Assembly (NCBI GenBank): GCA_024699605.1
Contig: JAILPJ010000055.1
Span: 1 to 41,406 of the forward strand
Direction of reading: 5' to 3'
Length of the DNA: 41,406 nt
DNA from: Desulfovibrio sp.
GTDB lineage: Bacteria; Desulfobacterota; Desulfovibrionia; Desulfovibrionales; Desulfovibrionaceae
The translations under genes were made by a program, and so were the position numbers. Positions 7,576-16,928 of the stretch are shown in pieces (position 1 is the stretch's first letter; each line of letters starts with the position of its first letter). The notes under the pieces are model-generated. The model saw only the letters and a program-made list of their open reading frames with translations. It was not told where the DNA came from and searched no databases.

Positions 7576-8775
7576 ATGAAGCATCCGCACGTGCACAGCA
7601 CAACGGTTTTCCGGACCTACACCTGTCTCCTTCTGCTCACGGCCTGCTCCTATGCCCTGATGTACGGACCGCAGCCGATGTTCAACATCATCTGCCAGGA
7701 TCTCTCGGTGGACCGGGGCCATATCGGGCTTCTGGTCAGCGTCTTTATGCTTTCCCTGAGCATTTCCCCATTATGCGTCGGCCTGCTCCTGGGTCGGCTT
7801 GGCATACGCAAAGCCGTCTACCTGACTTCGACGCTGCTCGCCGTAAGCGGCGGTCTCATCTACTGTTCCGCAAATTTCAGTCAGTTGCTTTGTGTACGCA
7901 TCCTGCAGGGAATTCTGACGCCTATCCTGCTGACCAGCGCCATGGCGGGGATTGCCGAGGTTTTCCGCCATTTTGACATGAACCGGGCCTTGGCTGGCTT
8001 TGTGACCTGTTCGTTACTGGGGGCTCTTTTGGGGCGAATCCTTGGCGGCTATGCCGCAGAACTCTTTGGCTGGCGCAACGCTCTGGCCGGTATCTGCTGC
8101 TTTTTCTTTCTCTGCCTTTTGCTGGCCCGAGGCATTCCCCAAAAGATCGGCGGATCGGCCAAAGTCCACAAGCTCCGCGACTATTTGCTGGTTTTGCGAC
8201 AAAAGGGGGTCGCCATCCTGCTCTTTGTGGAGGCCTGCGGCATCTTCACCTTTGCCGCCATCGGCAATTTGATTCCGCTGCGTATGGAAGAGCTGGGCAA
8301 GGGCCATTCCGAAGGGCTGATCGGTTTTATGTATCTGGGCTATTCCATCGGCCTTGTGGCCTCCTTGGCCTTCAATCCCTTAAAACGTCTCTTTGGCACA
8401 CGCGGGCGCCTGCTCATCGCCGGAGCCCTGCTCTTTGTGCTGTCTCTGACCACACTCTATCCGGCCTCGCCTTGGTGGGTTTTTGGCGGCTTATGGCTCA
8501 TTGCCCTTGGGGAATTTGTGGTGCATTCCGTAGCACCAGGCCTGATCAACGAGCTCGCCCTCCAATGCAAAGACTGTAACCGCGGCATGGTCAACGGGCT
8601 TTTTCTCTCCTGCTACTACATGGGCGGCGTTCTTGGTTCATGGCTGCCAGGTTTGCTCTACGCACGTCTGGGCTGGCTCAGCTGCCTTGCCAGTATGATT
8701 TGCGTGCAGATCGCTTCGCTGTGCTGCGTGATATTTTTTGTCAGAACGGTTTTTGCGCCCAAAAACATGCGCTAG
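7576..8775 (+). CDS. Major facilitator superfamily transporter (YnfM-like exporter)
   Basis: The 399-residue protein has about twelve hydrophobic helices in two sets of six. It carries MFS signatures: PMFNIICQDL in helix 1, the loop GLLLGRLGIRKA after helix 2 (family consensus GxLaDRxGRRk), and LLGRILGGYAAELFGWR after helix 4. The overall pattern resembles the drug/proton exporters of the YnfM/AraJ group; the substrate is unknown. The ATG at 7576 is chosen because AAAGG lies six bases before it; the ORF opens slightly earlier. The next gene, a GTPase, starts 113 bases downstream on the same strand and could be co-transcribed. Confidence 0.8.
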   Translation: MKHPHVHSTTVFRTYTCLLLLTACSYALMYGPQPMFNIICQDLSVDRGHIGLLVSVFMLSLSISPLCVGLLLGRLGIRKAVYLTSTLLAVSGGLIYCSANFSQLLCVRILQGILTPILLTSAMAGIAEVFRHFDMNRALAGFVTCSLLGALLGRILGGYAAELFGWRNALAGICCFFFLCLLLARGIPQKIGGSAKVHKLRDYLLVLRQKGVAILLFVEACGIFTFAAIGNLIPLRMEELGKGHSEGLIGFMYLGYSIGLVASLAFNPLKRLFGTRGRLLIAGALLFVLSLTTLYPASPWWVFGGLWLIALGEFVVHSVAPGLINELALQCKDCNRGMVNGLFLSCYYMGGVLGSWLPGLLYARLGWLSCLASMICVQIASLCCVIFFVRTVFAPKNMR

Positions 8776-8888
8776 AGCAAACACGCAGGCTGAGAAAGAC
8801 CAAAAACCTGCGCCAAAGGCTAGGCCGCAAAACCATTACGACTCTGGCGCTGGCTTCCCTCCCACACTTTCCTCAAGAGAGGTCAAAC

Positions 8889-10058
8889 ATGCCTTCGGAA
8901 CGCGATGAACAGGATCAGATCATTGCCGAAGCGGAAAAATATCTGGGGGAAACGCCTCGCATTGTGGTCCTGGGCAAAACCGGAGCCGGCAAATCCAGTC
9001 TGATCAATGCCCTGCTTGGACGCCAGGTCAATCGTGTGGGCCATTCAGAGCCCACGACACAGGCGGAACAGGAAGAGGCCTGGACCATGGGAGAGAGACA
9101 GCTGCGCATTCTCGATGTGCCGGGCTTTGGCGAAGCCAACAAACATCAGGATCGTCTTGACTTTATCTTCAGACAGGTGCCGCTCTGCCACATCGGTCTT
9201 CTGGTTGTGGGCGCACCAGACAGAGCCTGGGAGTATGAGCGGCAGTTTGTGCAGGCGGTGCGTGAAGCTGACGCGCTGTTTCCCCTGCTTGTTGTGGGCA
9301 ACCGCATCGACATGTTCAATCCCGTGCGCGATTGGAAACCGGCCAGCCTCAATCTCACGCAGCCTTCCACGCCCAAAGAGCAGGCCATCTGCCAATGGGG
9401 CCAGGCTCTGGCAAAGACCTTGGGGCTTACGCCGGATCAGCTGCTTTTGACCTCAGCCGGAGAATGTTTTGAGGATAGCGAAGGGCGTTTCGGACTTGCA
9501 GCCTTGGCCTACGCCATCGTCAACAAGCTTCCGGCCGCCGTGCAAAATGCGGCAGCCAGAGCTCTGCAGGTGGACGTGGATAAGCGCGACCTCGCCGACA
9601 AGCTGATCTGGGGCGCATCGGTGACCGCCGCCGCTATCGCCTTAACCCCCATTCCCCTGGCCGACTGCATTCCCTTAGCTGCCCTGCAGATTGGCCTGAT
9701 CGTCAAGATTGCCGATATCTACGGCAAAGTCTTAACCAAACAAACGGCCTGCCATCTGCTCTCACCGGTTGCGGCCTCCTTTGCCGGCCGCATGGCGTTG
9801 GCCAGCCTTCTCGATTTTTTCCCTGGTCTCGGCACGCTGGCCGGTGGACTGATCGGCGCAGGCATTGCCGGCCCCATGACCTATGCCATTGGCAAGACCT
9901 ACCTGGAATTTTTTGCCAGCAACAATTTCACACCAAGTGTGGAAGAAGTGCGCGAGCTCCTTAAGGAGAACTACCAAAAAGCCAGGGAAAAACGCCAGCA
10001 AATGGAACAGGAAGCCCGTAGCAACCGCAACGCCAAACGTAACAAAAAAGCTCCGTAA
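8889..10058 (+). CDS. GTPase with C-terminal DUF697-like membrane-associating region
   Basis: The 389-residue protein has a clear Ras-like GTPase core: P-loop GKTGAGKSS at 29-37, switch motif DVPGFGE from 76, and NRID at 138-141 for the NKxD guanine-specificity motif (Lys replaced by Arg). The second half (about 220-350) holds hydrophobic helices (GASVTAAAIALTPIPLADC, SLLDFFPGLGTLAGGLIGAG), as in DUF697/YcjF-type GTPases that associate with membranes. A lysine- and arginine-rich tail follows. The open frame extends far upstream inside the MFS gene, but ATG 8889 is preferred: it follows GAGAGG and begins the recognisable domain. The function is probably membrane or stress related; no substrate process can be named. 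It ends 20 bases from the convergent GGDEF gene. Confidence 0.8.
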   Translation: MPSERDEQDQIIAEAEKYLGETPRIVVLGKTGAGKSSLINALLGRQVNRVGHSEPTTQAEQEEAWTMGERQLRILDVPGFGEANKHQDRLDFIFRQVPLCHIGLLVVGAPDRAWEYERQFVQAVREADALFPLLVVGNRIDMFNPVRDWKPASLNLTQPSTPKEQAICQWGQALAKTLGLTPDQLLLTSAGECFEDSEGRFGLAALAYAIVNKLPAAVQNAAARALQVDVDKRDLADKLIWGASVTAAAIALTPIPLADCIPLAALQIGLIVKIADIYGKVLTKQTACHLLSPVAASFAGRMALASLLDFFPGLGTLAGGLIGAGIAGPMTYAIGKTYLEFFASNNFTPSVEEVRELLKENYQKAREKRQQMEQEARSNRNAKRNKKAP

Positions 10059-10078
10059 GAGCGTGCTCTGCCGAGGAG

Positions 10079-11797
10079 TTAGCGCAGATCAAAGCCTCTT
10101 CGGCGTGAGGCCCGAGAAGCGGGACGATCTTCCATCCCTGCTTGATACCAGGTAAAGTCGGTAACCTGAGCACGGGCTTTTTCGTAGTCGTGCTTCAGGG
10201 CATCCAGCTCTTCCCGCTCCACACCGTCCTCTCTGGCCTGATCCAGACGCAGTTCGTATTCTTCAAGATCCGCCCGATTGCGTTTATTGGCATACATGGC
10301 ACTGTCAGCTCGGTGAACGAGCTCATCCATGTTTTCCGGAACACCCTGGCTCAAGGCAAGGCCAATGCTCAGGCTAATCACATTGAGATGGCCCCGCAGC
10401 TGGGCACTTGTCTCCCGCTTGATCTGTGCCGCTATCTTTTCCAGATCCTCTGCGCTGGCCTTGGGCAGATAGATGGCAAATTCATCACCGCCCATGCGCA
10501 CGGCATCACGGCTGATGGCGTGCAGCACCTTGCCGACAATCTGCAGGCATTCATCGCCGCTTTGATGGCCCCATTGGTCATTGAGGAACTTGAACTTATC
10601 AAGGTCCAGATACAAAAGGCCTCCCTGATCAAACTCCTTGGCGATCTTTTCGTAGAAATAACGGCGGTTGAAGAGCCCGGTCAATTCATCCTGATAGGCG
10701 TGCTTTTCGAGCAGGATCTTCTTATTGTGTTCATCGGTGACATCACGGAAAATGACGATGAAACCGACCCGATTCTGCAAGCGGTCCAGGATCTCCTTGC
10801 GCTGAATATCGATGTAAAGCTGCGAAGGCTGCCCGTCCGCTGCCGTGTCCGCAAGGTCACGCAATTCCGTCGTCAAAATCGACGGCAAGTCGGCGCGTCT
10901 GTCCTTGCCGGGATAGTAGCGCGTCTCACCCGCCACGATCTTCTTGGCCCCAGCAAAAAATTCACGAAAACGATTGTTGACTTTGATGATGCGGTCATTT
11001 TCATCGGCAATGAGCACGGCAAAAGGCAGGCTGCTCAAAAGCAGTTCAAATTCTGCCGACAAGATGTTCATATCGGTCACATCGTGTGCCACGCCGGCTG
11101 TGCCGATAATGGCTCCGTCATCGTCTCTGAGGGCCCCCTTCCAGGTGGAAAACGTCCTGATCCCCCGCTGACTCTGCACCAGTTCATCGGTCACATCGAT
11201 CTTGCCTGAGCTGAGGACCCGGGCATCACTTTCTTTGCAGGCCAGTGGACTATTTTCGTATTCCTTCTCATCCATCCCCCAGATATAGGCATGCCCCTTC
11301 CCTTCCACATCCTCACGCGACTTTTTCACTGTCCTGGAAAAGGTGGCACTGACGCTGAAATGCAGACCGTCCACATTCTTAAACCAGGACAGAGCCGGCG
11401 TGAGAGCCAGCATCGTCTCAAAATAGATTTCTTTGAGGTGCAGATTTCGATATTGCTCAAGCTGGTCGAGATAGCGGTTGGCGGAAAAGAGAAAACACTC
11501 TTTCCCGCTGCTACACCAGATCGCCAAAAAGCGCTCAAGCACGTCGGCCGGGACAGGCTGCGCTGTGCGCTTGACCAGCACAGCCGCCTGCGACGGCAGT
11601 TTTTCGGGCTGAGCCAGAGCCTTTTCCCCCACCAAAACGAGGTCGCGAGCTCTGAGGGTCTGTACGGGCAGGCTTTGCCCGCAGCCTTCGGAAATTTCGT
11701 GAATAAAGCCCTCTCGGGGTTTGAGTTCTCGCAAAGCATCCGTGAAGTCTTGGTCTAGATCGAGAGTATGGATGCGCAGTAGAGTAACAAGATGCAT
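10079..11797 (-). CDS. PAS-PAS-GGDEF diguanylate cyclase
   Basis: The 572-residue soluble protein has a poorly conserved N-terminal ~115 residues, two PAS-like segments (about 120-255, with GIIGTAGVAHDVTDMN-type ending, and about 260-390, ending FIVIFRDVTDEH) and a GGDEF domain. The catalytic motif RMGGDEFA is intact at about 436-440, and the metal/substrate residues in YLDLDKFKFLNDQWGH are present, so it should make cyclic-di-GMP. No RxxD inhibitory site is seen at the expected distance before GGDEF, so product inhibition may be absent. ATG 11797 is chosen because GAGG stands a few bases before it; the frame opens 27 bases earlier. A basic, helical ~75-residue tail follows the cyclase domain. 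Confidence 0.85.
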   Translation of the reverse strand: MHLVTLLRIHTLDLDQDFTDALRELKPREGFIHEISEGCGQSLPVQTLRARDLVLVGEKALAQPEKLPSQAAVLVKRTAQPVPADVLERFLAIWCSSGKECFLFSANRYLDQLEQYRNLHLKEIYFETMLALTPALSWFKNVDGLHFSVSATFSRTVKKSREDVEGKGHAYIWGMDEKEYENSPLACKESDARVLSSGKIDVTDELVQSQRGIRTFSTWKGALRDDDGAIIGTAGVAHDVTDMNILSAEFELLLSSLPFAVLIADENDRIIKVNNRFREFFAGAKKIVAGETRYYPGKDRRADLPSILTTELRDLADTAADGQPSQLYIDIQRKEILDRLQNRVGFIVIFRDVTDEHNKKILLEKHAYQDELTGLFNRRYFYEKIAKEFDQGGLLYLDLDKFKFLNDQWGHQSGDECLQIVGKVLHAISRDAVRMGGDEFAIYLPKASAEDLEKIAAQIKRETSAQLRGHLNVISLSIGLALSQGVPENMDELVHRADSAMYANKRNRADLEEYELRLDQAREDGVEREELDALKHDYEKARAQVTDFTWYQAGMEDRPASRASRRRGFDLR

Positions 11798-12139
11798 GGT
11801 GACCTCACTTGACGAAATTCTCAATACGACAGGCGACAGGGGCTTGCAGTGACAAAGAGATCATATTGTAAAAAATTGGCAAAAAGACAAAAAAGCCTAA
11901 AGTATGTCGCACAAATTGTGGCCTTTCTAGCAGAAAAATCAAGGCGATTCAACGAAGACCGCAGAAAAAATCGAGGGGAATGACCATGAAGATCATGGAG
12001 GCTTTGAGCATTTACCGCTTCACACATCTCTTGTCACTGGTTCAGAGACGCCTGGTAAGAACTGAGCCAAAACCTCTTGCAAAATGGCGAAAGCACAAGC
12101 TATAAGGAACAGCTCACGCAATCGATAGAAGGAGGCCGT
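11798..12139. other. Divergent intergenic region
   Basis: These 342 bases lie between the divergent GGDEF gene and the RdgC-like gene. AT-rich stretches near 11860-11900 could hold the promoters. I see no RNA gene and no strong palindrome. GGAGG just before 12140 serves the RdgC start. Confidence 0.4.
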
Positions 12140-13099
12140 ATGCCAGGTTTTTTCAGTTCCACCATGGCCATGAGCATTTTCCGCATCCAAGGCAAAGCCG
12201 AAAATCTTGATCAGGTCCTAGAGACGGCGGCTTTTTCCGCGCAACCGCAAAATCCTGGTCCCGATGAAAAAATCGTCGGTTTTGTCGGACTTGGCAATGC
12301 GCTGGATACGGACTTCACCTTTGCGCCTGAGCAGGGACAATTTCTTGCCCTTTCGCTGCGCGTAGACGAGCGCAAACCCTCTCAGGCCACCATCAAAATG
12401 CGCCTGGCTCAGGCTCTGAAGCAGGAAGAGGACTCCCACGCCGGCAAGATCTCTCGTGCCAGGAAAAAGGAACTCAAAGAAGAAATCACAGCCCAAGTCA
12501 AAGCCCAATCCGAGCCTGTCCCGACCCTGGCCGATCTTGTCTGGGATCAAAAGCGCGGGCTTTTGCTCATTGCCAGCACAGCCGATCCCCTCGTGGAACT
12601 GGCCTGTGAGCTCCTAAGCCGTGTCTTTTCCGTTGAAATCACAGCCCTGCCCTGCTGCCCGGCTCTTCCCAAGCTCTTCGAAGCGATCTATGCCGGCGAC
12701 CAGCCCATGAGACTTTCGCTGCCAGAAGAGCGCAGGGCTCTTTTGGGAAGCTATGACTATCTCGTCACCCTCACCACGCCTGAAAACGCCGCAGAAAAAG
12801 CCACTGTCACGGCACGCGGCAGCCAAGAGCCCGGATTGAAAGCCCTGGAAGAAGGACTGAAGATCAAGCGCCTGGGCATCCTCGCTCAGCTCTACGAGCA
12901 AACCACACGTGATGAGCAGGAACCAGACGAGGAATGTCTCTTTTTGCTCGACGACAGCCTCAAGGTCAGCCAGCTGAAAATGCCGAAACTTGAAGACAAA
13001 CGTGACCACAAGGACCGCGAAGACCGTTTTCTGATCAATGCCGAGCACGCCGTGGCTGTCGCGCATGTCGTCTTAGCCCTGGCCAGTTCCGAAGCCTAA
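12140..13099 (+). CDS. rdgC: RdgC-like recombination-associated protein
   Basis: The 319-residue soluble protein matches the RdgC pattern: ALSLRVDERKPSQATIKMRL, followed by SRARKKELKEEITAQVK and a DLVWDQKRGLLLIAS strand. These correspond to the RdgC motif of RVDERKIP, KRELKEEV and a following WID-type strand. E. coli RdgC is about 303 residues. It forms a ring around DNA and modulates RecA; some annotations call it an exonuclease, without strong proof. The N-terminus (FFSSTMAMSIFRIQG) differs from the enteric WFKNLxxYR start, so this is a divergent member. ATG 12140 follows GGAGG; the frame opens 63 bases earlier. It is divergent from the GGDEF gene. Confidence 0.7.
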   Translation: MPGFFSSTMAMSIFRIQGKAENLDQVLETAAFSAQPQNPGPDEKIVGFVGLGNALDTDFTFAPEQGQFLALSLRVDERKPSQATIKMRLAQALKQEEDSHAGKISRARKKELKEEITAQVKAQSEPVPTLADLVWDQKRGLLLIASTADPLVELACELLSRVFSVEITALPCCPALPKLFEAIYAGDQPMRLSLPEERRALLGSYDYLVTLTTPENAAEKATVTARGSQEPGLKALEEGLKIKRLGILAQLYEQTTRDEQEPDEECLFLLDDSLKVSQLKMPKLEDKRDHKDREDRFLINAEHAVAVAHVVLALASSEA

Positions 13100-13195
13100 G
13101 CGCGCTTTGCCGTTTTGAACAAATGCCCGCCGCATTCAAGACAGCTCTGAGAGAGTAGACAGTAGACCTGTGAGGCTCCACAAGGAAGGGTAAGC

Positions 13196-13747
13196 GTGAG
13201 CGATATTCTCTATCCCGAAGCAATCAGGGAAGCCTGGCTTTTTGCCGGTATTGCCCATCAGCTGCAGGTCTACACAGCAGATTTTGGGCAAATATCCTAT
13301 TTGGCGCATTTGGGCATTGTGGCCTCCTATGCCCGCACGGCGGCAGCCACGGATGGCACAGGCGACCCTCAGCTTTCCGAAATCATTGGCATTTTGCACG
13401 ACAGCGTCGAAGATTGCGGCGTAAACCCAAGTACCATTGAAGAGCGTTTTGGCCAGCATGTGGCCGTATGCGTCAAGGCGCTGAGCAAAAAACCCGGCCT
13501 TCGCGGCCGGGCCGCTTCAGAAGAAGCCGTATCCCGCATTGTCCAGGCCCCAAAAGAAGCCGCCATTGTCAAACTCGCTGACCGCCTCTGCAATATCGGC
13601 GGCAATCCCAATCCCCGCTGGACAGCCTGGAAAATCGCCGACTACACCGAGGAATCCAAGCATATTCTCCATGTGCTGCATGCGGCCTCCCCCTTTCTGG
13701 CCCAAAAACTTCAAGAACGCATCACCGTCTGGGAAGGCTTTGCCTAA
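13196..13747 (+). CDS. Small HD-domain hydrolase resembling (p)ppGpp hydrolases (MESH1/SpoT-like)
   Basis: The 183-residue protein is a free-standing HD domain. An opening helix (FAGIAHQLQVY) and His38 (YLAHLG) lead to the core ILHDSVED (His68-Asp69, Glu72-Asp73) and KLADRLCN (126-133). This spacing, including the HDxxED and KxADRxxN boxes, is that of the RelA/SpoT hydrolase domain and of small alarmone hydrolases, which use Mn2+ to remove the 3'-pyrophosphate from (p)ppGpp. There is no synthetase domain, so it could act as a single-domain alarmone hydrolase. The TGTGAGG-containing site at 13169-13182 lies just upstream. GTG 13196 is supported by AAGG/GGAAGGG before it. The family is fairly sure, the substrate is not. 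Confidence 0.7.
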   Translation: MSDILYPEAIREAWLFAGIAHQLQVYTADFGQISYLAHLGIVASYARTAAATDGTGDPQLSEIIGILHDSVEDCGVNPSTIEERFGQHVAVCVKALSKKPGLRGRAASEEAVSRIVQAPKEAAIVKLADRLCNIGGNPNPRWTAWKIADYTEESKHILHVLHAASPFLAQKLQERITVWEGFA

Positions 13748-13860
13748 ACGGCCGTTGCCGCTCTTTGCACGAGCGGTCACGTTTTTGGGCGCCAGAGCAA
13801 GCGAAGACGCTTCCCCAAGACTGCTCTCCGGCACGCGCATCCTTGAAATCGCCAAAGCGT

Positions 13861-15192
13861 ATGGCCATCCATCTCTCCGACCATTTCAGCTATTCCCGCC
13901 TTCTGGCCTTTACCCTGCCTTCCGTGGTGATGATGCTCTTCACCTCGATCTACGTTGTGGTCGACGGTTTCTTTGTCGCCAATTACACGGGCAAAAACGG
14001 CTTAGCGGCCATCACCCTGATCTTTCCCCTGCTCGGAGTGCTCGGTGCGGCAGGGTTCATGCTGGGCAGCGGGGGCGCGGCCATTGTCGGCAAAATGCTG
14101 GGGGAAAAACAGAAGGCCCTAGCCCAAAGCACCTTTTCCTTCTTTGTGGCAGTAACCGCGGTTTCGGGACTGCTCCTCTCGCTCCTGGGCCAGTGCTTGC
14201 TTGAGCCTGTGGCCAAGCTCCTCGGTGCGCGGGACGAGATTTTGTCCGCAAGCCTGCTCTACGGACGCATCACATTGCTCAGTCTGCCAGCCTTTATGCT
14301 GCAGTTTTTCTTTCAGCCCTTTTTTGTGACAAGCGAGAAGCCCAAACTGGGCCTTTGGGTCACAGTGATTGCCGGCCTCAGCAATATGCTGCTCGACGCC
14401 CTGCTTGTGGCCGTTCTGGATTTTGGCCTGGTCGGCGCAGCGCTGGCAACGGCTGTCAGCGAATTGCTCGGGGGGCTTTTACCCATCGGCTATTTTCTCC
14501 GCAAAAACACCAGCCTTCTGGCCCTCTGCCGTTTTCAAGTCCATCTGCCGAGACTGCTTGCCGCCTGCGGCAATGGCCTGTCAGAGTTCTTGATCAATGT
14601 GGCCTATCCCCTGCTCATGGCCGTCTACAATGCGCAGCTCTTGCGCATTTCCGATGAAAACGGCGTGGCCGCCTTTGGCGTATTGCTCTATATTTCCTAT
14701 GTCTTTATCGCGCTCTTTTTAGGCTACGCCATAGGCTGCGCCCCTCTGGTGAGCTATAATCTGGGAGCCGGAAGACCCAAGGAACTGCACAATCTCCTGC
14801 GCAAAAGCCTCTGCATCAATGCCGTAACGGGCCTCATACTGACACTGCTGGCTTTCTTTGCGGCCAGGCCTTTGGCTGAAATCTTCACAGGCTATGACAG
14901 AGAACTTACGGATCTTTCAAGCCGCGCGCTGATGCTCTATGCGCCGGTTTTTCTGCTGGCCTGGGTCAATATCTACGGCTCCTCCTTCTTCACAGCCCTA
15001 AACAACGGCCTGGCCTCGGCCCTGATTGCCTGCCTGCGCACCCTCGTCTTTGGCCTGGCCGCCATCCTCATTCTGCCGATTTTTCTGGGCCTTGACGGCG
15101 TCTGGATCTCATGGAGCTGTGGGGAACTGGCCACCCTGCTGGTCACCGTCTGGCTCTTCCGAAGGCAGCTCCGCTGCCAAGACTGGCACTGA
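13861..15192 (+). CDS. MATE-family multidrug exporter
   Basis: The 443-residue membrane protein has about twelve helices and MATE features: SIYVVVDGFFVANYTGKNGLAAI at the first helices (quoted in part as VVVDGFFVANYTG), GSGGAAIVGKMLGEKQ after helix 2, and GYAIGCAPLVSYNLGAGRPKE in the second half (core PLVSYNLGAGR). This resembles the MepA/NorM branch, which exports cationic compounds in exchange for Na+ or H+. The ATG at 13861 gives the normal short cytoplasmic start; the frame opens at a TTG at 13765 with no family resemblance in between. It starts 113 bases after the HD hydrolase gene. Confidence 0.85.
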   Translation: MAIHLSDHFSYSRLLAFTLPSVVMMLFTSIYVVVDGFFVANYTGKNGLAAITLIFPLLGVLGAAGFMLGSGGAAIVGKMLGEKQKALAQSTFSFFVAVTAVSGLLLSLLGQCLLEPVAKLLGARDEILSASLLYGRITLLSLPAFMLQFFFQPFFVTSEKPKLGLWVTVIAGLSNMLLDALLVAVLDFGLVGAALATAVSELLGGLLPIGYFLRKNTSLLALCRFQVHLPRLLAACGNGLSEFLINVAYPLLMAVYNAQLLRISDENGVAAFGVLLYISYVFIALFLGYAIGCAPLVSYNLGAGRPKELHNLLRKSLCINAVTGLILTLLAFFAARPLAEIFTGYDRELTDLSSRALMLYAPVFLLAWVNIYGSSFFTALNNGLASALIACLRTLVFGLAAILILPIFLGLDGVWISWSCGELATLLVTVWLFRRQLRCQDWH

Positions 15193-15437
15193 TTACGCTT
15201 CTTAGCTCCGTAAGCCTACTTGCTCTTTGTCCAATTCCGCTATAGAGTAGGCAAGTTCAGTACCACCCTCTGAGGGAACGTGTTTTTTTTGTACCTCTTT
15301 TTTGTGTCCCTGTTTGACGAAAAAGAAAGGCATATTAGATTTCAGTTTATCCAGTCAAAGCCGCCTTTGTCTGCATAAGCCAAGACCACCTGGGCCTGCG
15401 CTTGGCAGCGGCTTTACACTAGCCTAAGGAGAGAAGC

Positions 15438-15644
15438 ATGCAGAAAGTCGTCAGCATTGAAGGCATGAAATGCCCCCATTGTGCCCAAGCTGTGGAAAAA
15501 GCTCTCGGCGCCCTTGCCGGCGTGGAAAGCGTGAGCGTCAAGCTCGAGGCGAAAGAAGCGCTTGTCACAGGCGACAACCTTGACGAGCAGACCCTCACAG
15601 AGACCGTGACCAAGGCAGGCTACACCGTGCTCGCCGTCAAATAA
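15438..15644 (+). CDS. CopZ-like heavy-metal-associated (HMA) protein
   Basis: This 68-residue protein is a single HMA domain with the metal-binding loop GMKCPHCA at residues 9-16, the usual MxCxxC that holds Cu(I) between two cysteines. The remainder fits the beta-alpha-beta-beta-alpha-beta fold (VSVKLEAKEALV, TVTKAGYTVLAVK). It probably shuttles copper in the cytoplasm to an exporting P-type ATPase, but no such ATPase is in the window. ATG 15438 follows AAGGAGAG. The following terminator makes it a one-gene transcript. Confidence 0.85.
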   Translation: MQKVVSIEGMKCPHCAQAVEKALGALAGVESVSVKLEAKEALVTGDNLDEQTLTETVTKAGYTVLAVK

Positions 15645-15667
15645 GAGCAGACTGCAAACAATGACTG

Positions 15668-15698
15668 AAATCCTCCGAGCCCTCGGAGGATTTTTTTT
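15668..15698 (+). terminator. Rho-independent terminator after the HMA gene
   Basis: aaatcctccga (from 15668) pairs with tcggaggattt around a four-base loop (gccc) and is followed by a run of eight T residues. Clear intrinsic terminator for the gene ending at 15644. Confidence 0.9.
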
Positions 15699-15935
15699 GC
15701 CCAAACCTTGCATGCTCTGGCTCTTGGCAAAACAGCGAGAGCATTGTATTTCTGCCAGGAAAGCGTAGTCTGAGCGGACTTGGGATCTTGCCGTTGCAAG
15801 GCGCGAAAGCTTCTGCTGAGACTGTGTGCAGAAGACCTCACTCCCTCGTTGTTTTTTAGAGACCTTGCTCCACAGCCTTTGTGGCAAGGTCAAGCTTTGC
15901 CAACACAGGATAATCGCTTCACCTTGGTTGCTTCC

Positions 15936-16874
15936 ATGCCTATCATCCTTTTTTTCTGCCTCGTCTTTTCGGCCCAGGTCGGCCTCTGCGCCGAAGAATA
16001 CGAACTGAGCAACCGCCATGAGATTTTGCCGGCTCAGCCACTACCAGACGGCAGGATCTGGCTAATTCACGATCAAGGAAGGCCTCTGCCCCATAAGGAG
16101 GCCCTGCCGTATGGCTACGTGCTGACAGCCACGGGAGATCTTGTAACGCCTGACGGGGTCACGTTTTTTGCCGACGGCAGCATCGGCACGCCGCAAGGAC
16201 GCCTCAAAAGCGGAGAACTGCCCAAAAATTTCCGGCGTCTGCCCGATGGCAGCATTCTCACCCCCGAGGGCTTACGCCTCAAACTCGCCGTTCCACACCC
16301 CCAGGAAGCGGTGAAGGATCAGACGAGCGCAGCAAAGCCAAAGGCATTGCAACAATCCGCCAATCCGCCAAAGCAGACGGCTCTTTGGGAAATGTTGCCG
16401 TTATCCGCAAGCCGTGAAGAAAAAAAGCCCGCACAAGACGAAAAAAAGGCGCAGGAAAAACCTGCGCAAAGCCCAAGCCCCTACCTTGCCATTCCTCCCA
16501 AAGCTCTTGCCGCCAAAGATCTCAGTTTTTTAGACGGTTGCTGGCAAAGCAATGATTTGCCCGCCTATCTGAACATCTGGCGCGATCTCAAAAATCCGGG
16601 CAGACTCACCAAAGCGCAGGTCTGCTTTAACGCCAAAGGCCAGGGCACCATCCGCTATTTCGACCACGGCACCTGTACGAGCAAGATTGCGGCAAGCATC
16701 CGCGGCAAGACGCTGACCTTTCAAAGCCGTGAGGCCTTTTGCCCTGATGGCACAAAATTCGCCGTGAGGAACTTTGAGTGCCAGGGCAATGGCGCTCAGA
16801 CCCAATGTGCCGTGCTGGCGAAGTCAAAAGGCGTGACACGGCGAAGTCTTGTCCATTTCAAAAAGACCCGCTAA
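15936..16874 (+). CDS. Secreted protein with SrfA-like C-terminal domain
   Basis: From the ATG at 15936 the product (312 residues) opens with a signal peptide (MPIILFFCLVFSAQVGLCA). Then comes a repetitive region of short D-G-turn units (LPDGRIWLI, TPDGVTFFADGSIGTP, LPDGSILTPEGL), and a lysine-, proline- and glutamine-rich linker at about 130-205. A compact C-terminal domain begins LSFLDGCWQSNDLPAYLN and continues QVCFNAKGQGTIRYFDHGTC. That domain resembles the C-terminus of SrfA-like proteins of enterobacteria (a beta-barrel with paired cysteines); its role is unknown. The frame opens 156 bases earlier, but only the signal-peptide start makes sense; no clear ribosome binding site precedes it. 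Confidence 0.6.
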   Translation: MPIILFFCLVFSAQVGLCAEEYELSNRHEILPAQPLPDGRIWLIHDQGRPLPHKEALPYGYVLTATGDLVTPDGVTFFADGSIGTPQGRLKSGELPKNFRRLPDGSILTPEGLRLKLAVPHPQEAVKDQTSAAKPKALQQSANPPKQTALWEMLPLSASREEKKPAQDEKKAQEKPAQSPSPYLAIPPKALAAKDLSFLDGCWQSNDLPAYLNIWRDLKNPGRLTKAQVCFNAKGQGTIRYFDHGTCTSKIAASIRGKTLTFQSREAFCPDGTKFAVRNFECQGNGAQTQCAVLAKSKGVTRRSLVHFKKTR

Positions 16875-16928
16875 GTCCTCAAAGCGACTTCAGAACAACG
16901 CCTTGACCTCAAAAGCGGAGAGCAACTT

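Noticed and set aside
10142-11209. 355-codon plus-strand frame inside the GGDEF gene
   Set aside because: Shadow of the PAS-GGDEF gene on the other strand; no recognisable domain.
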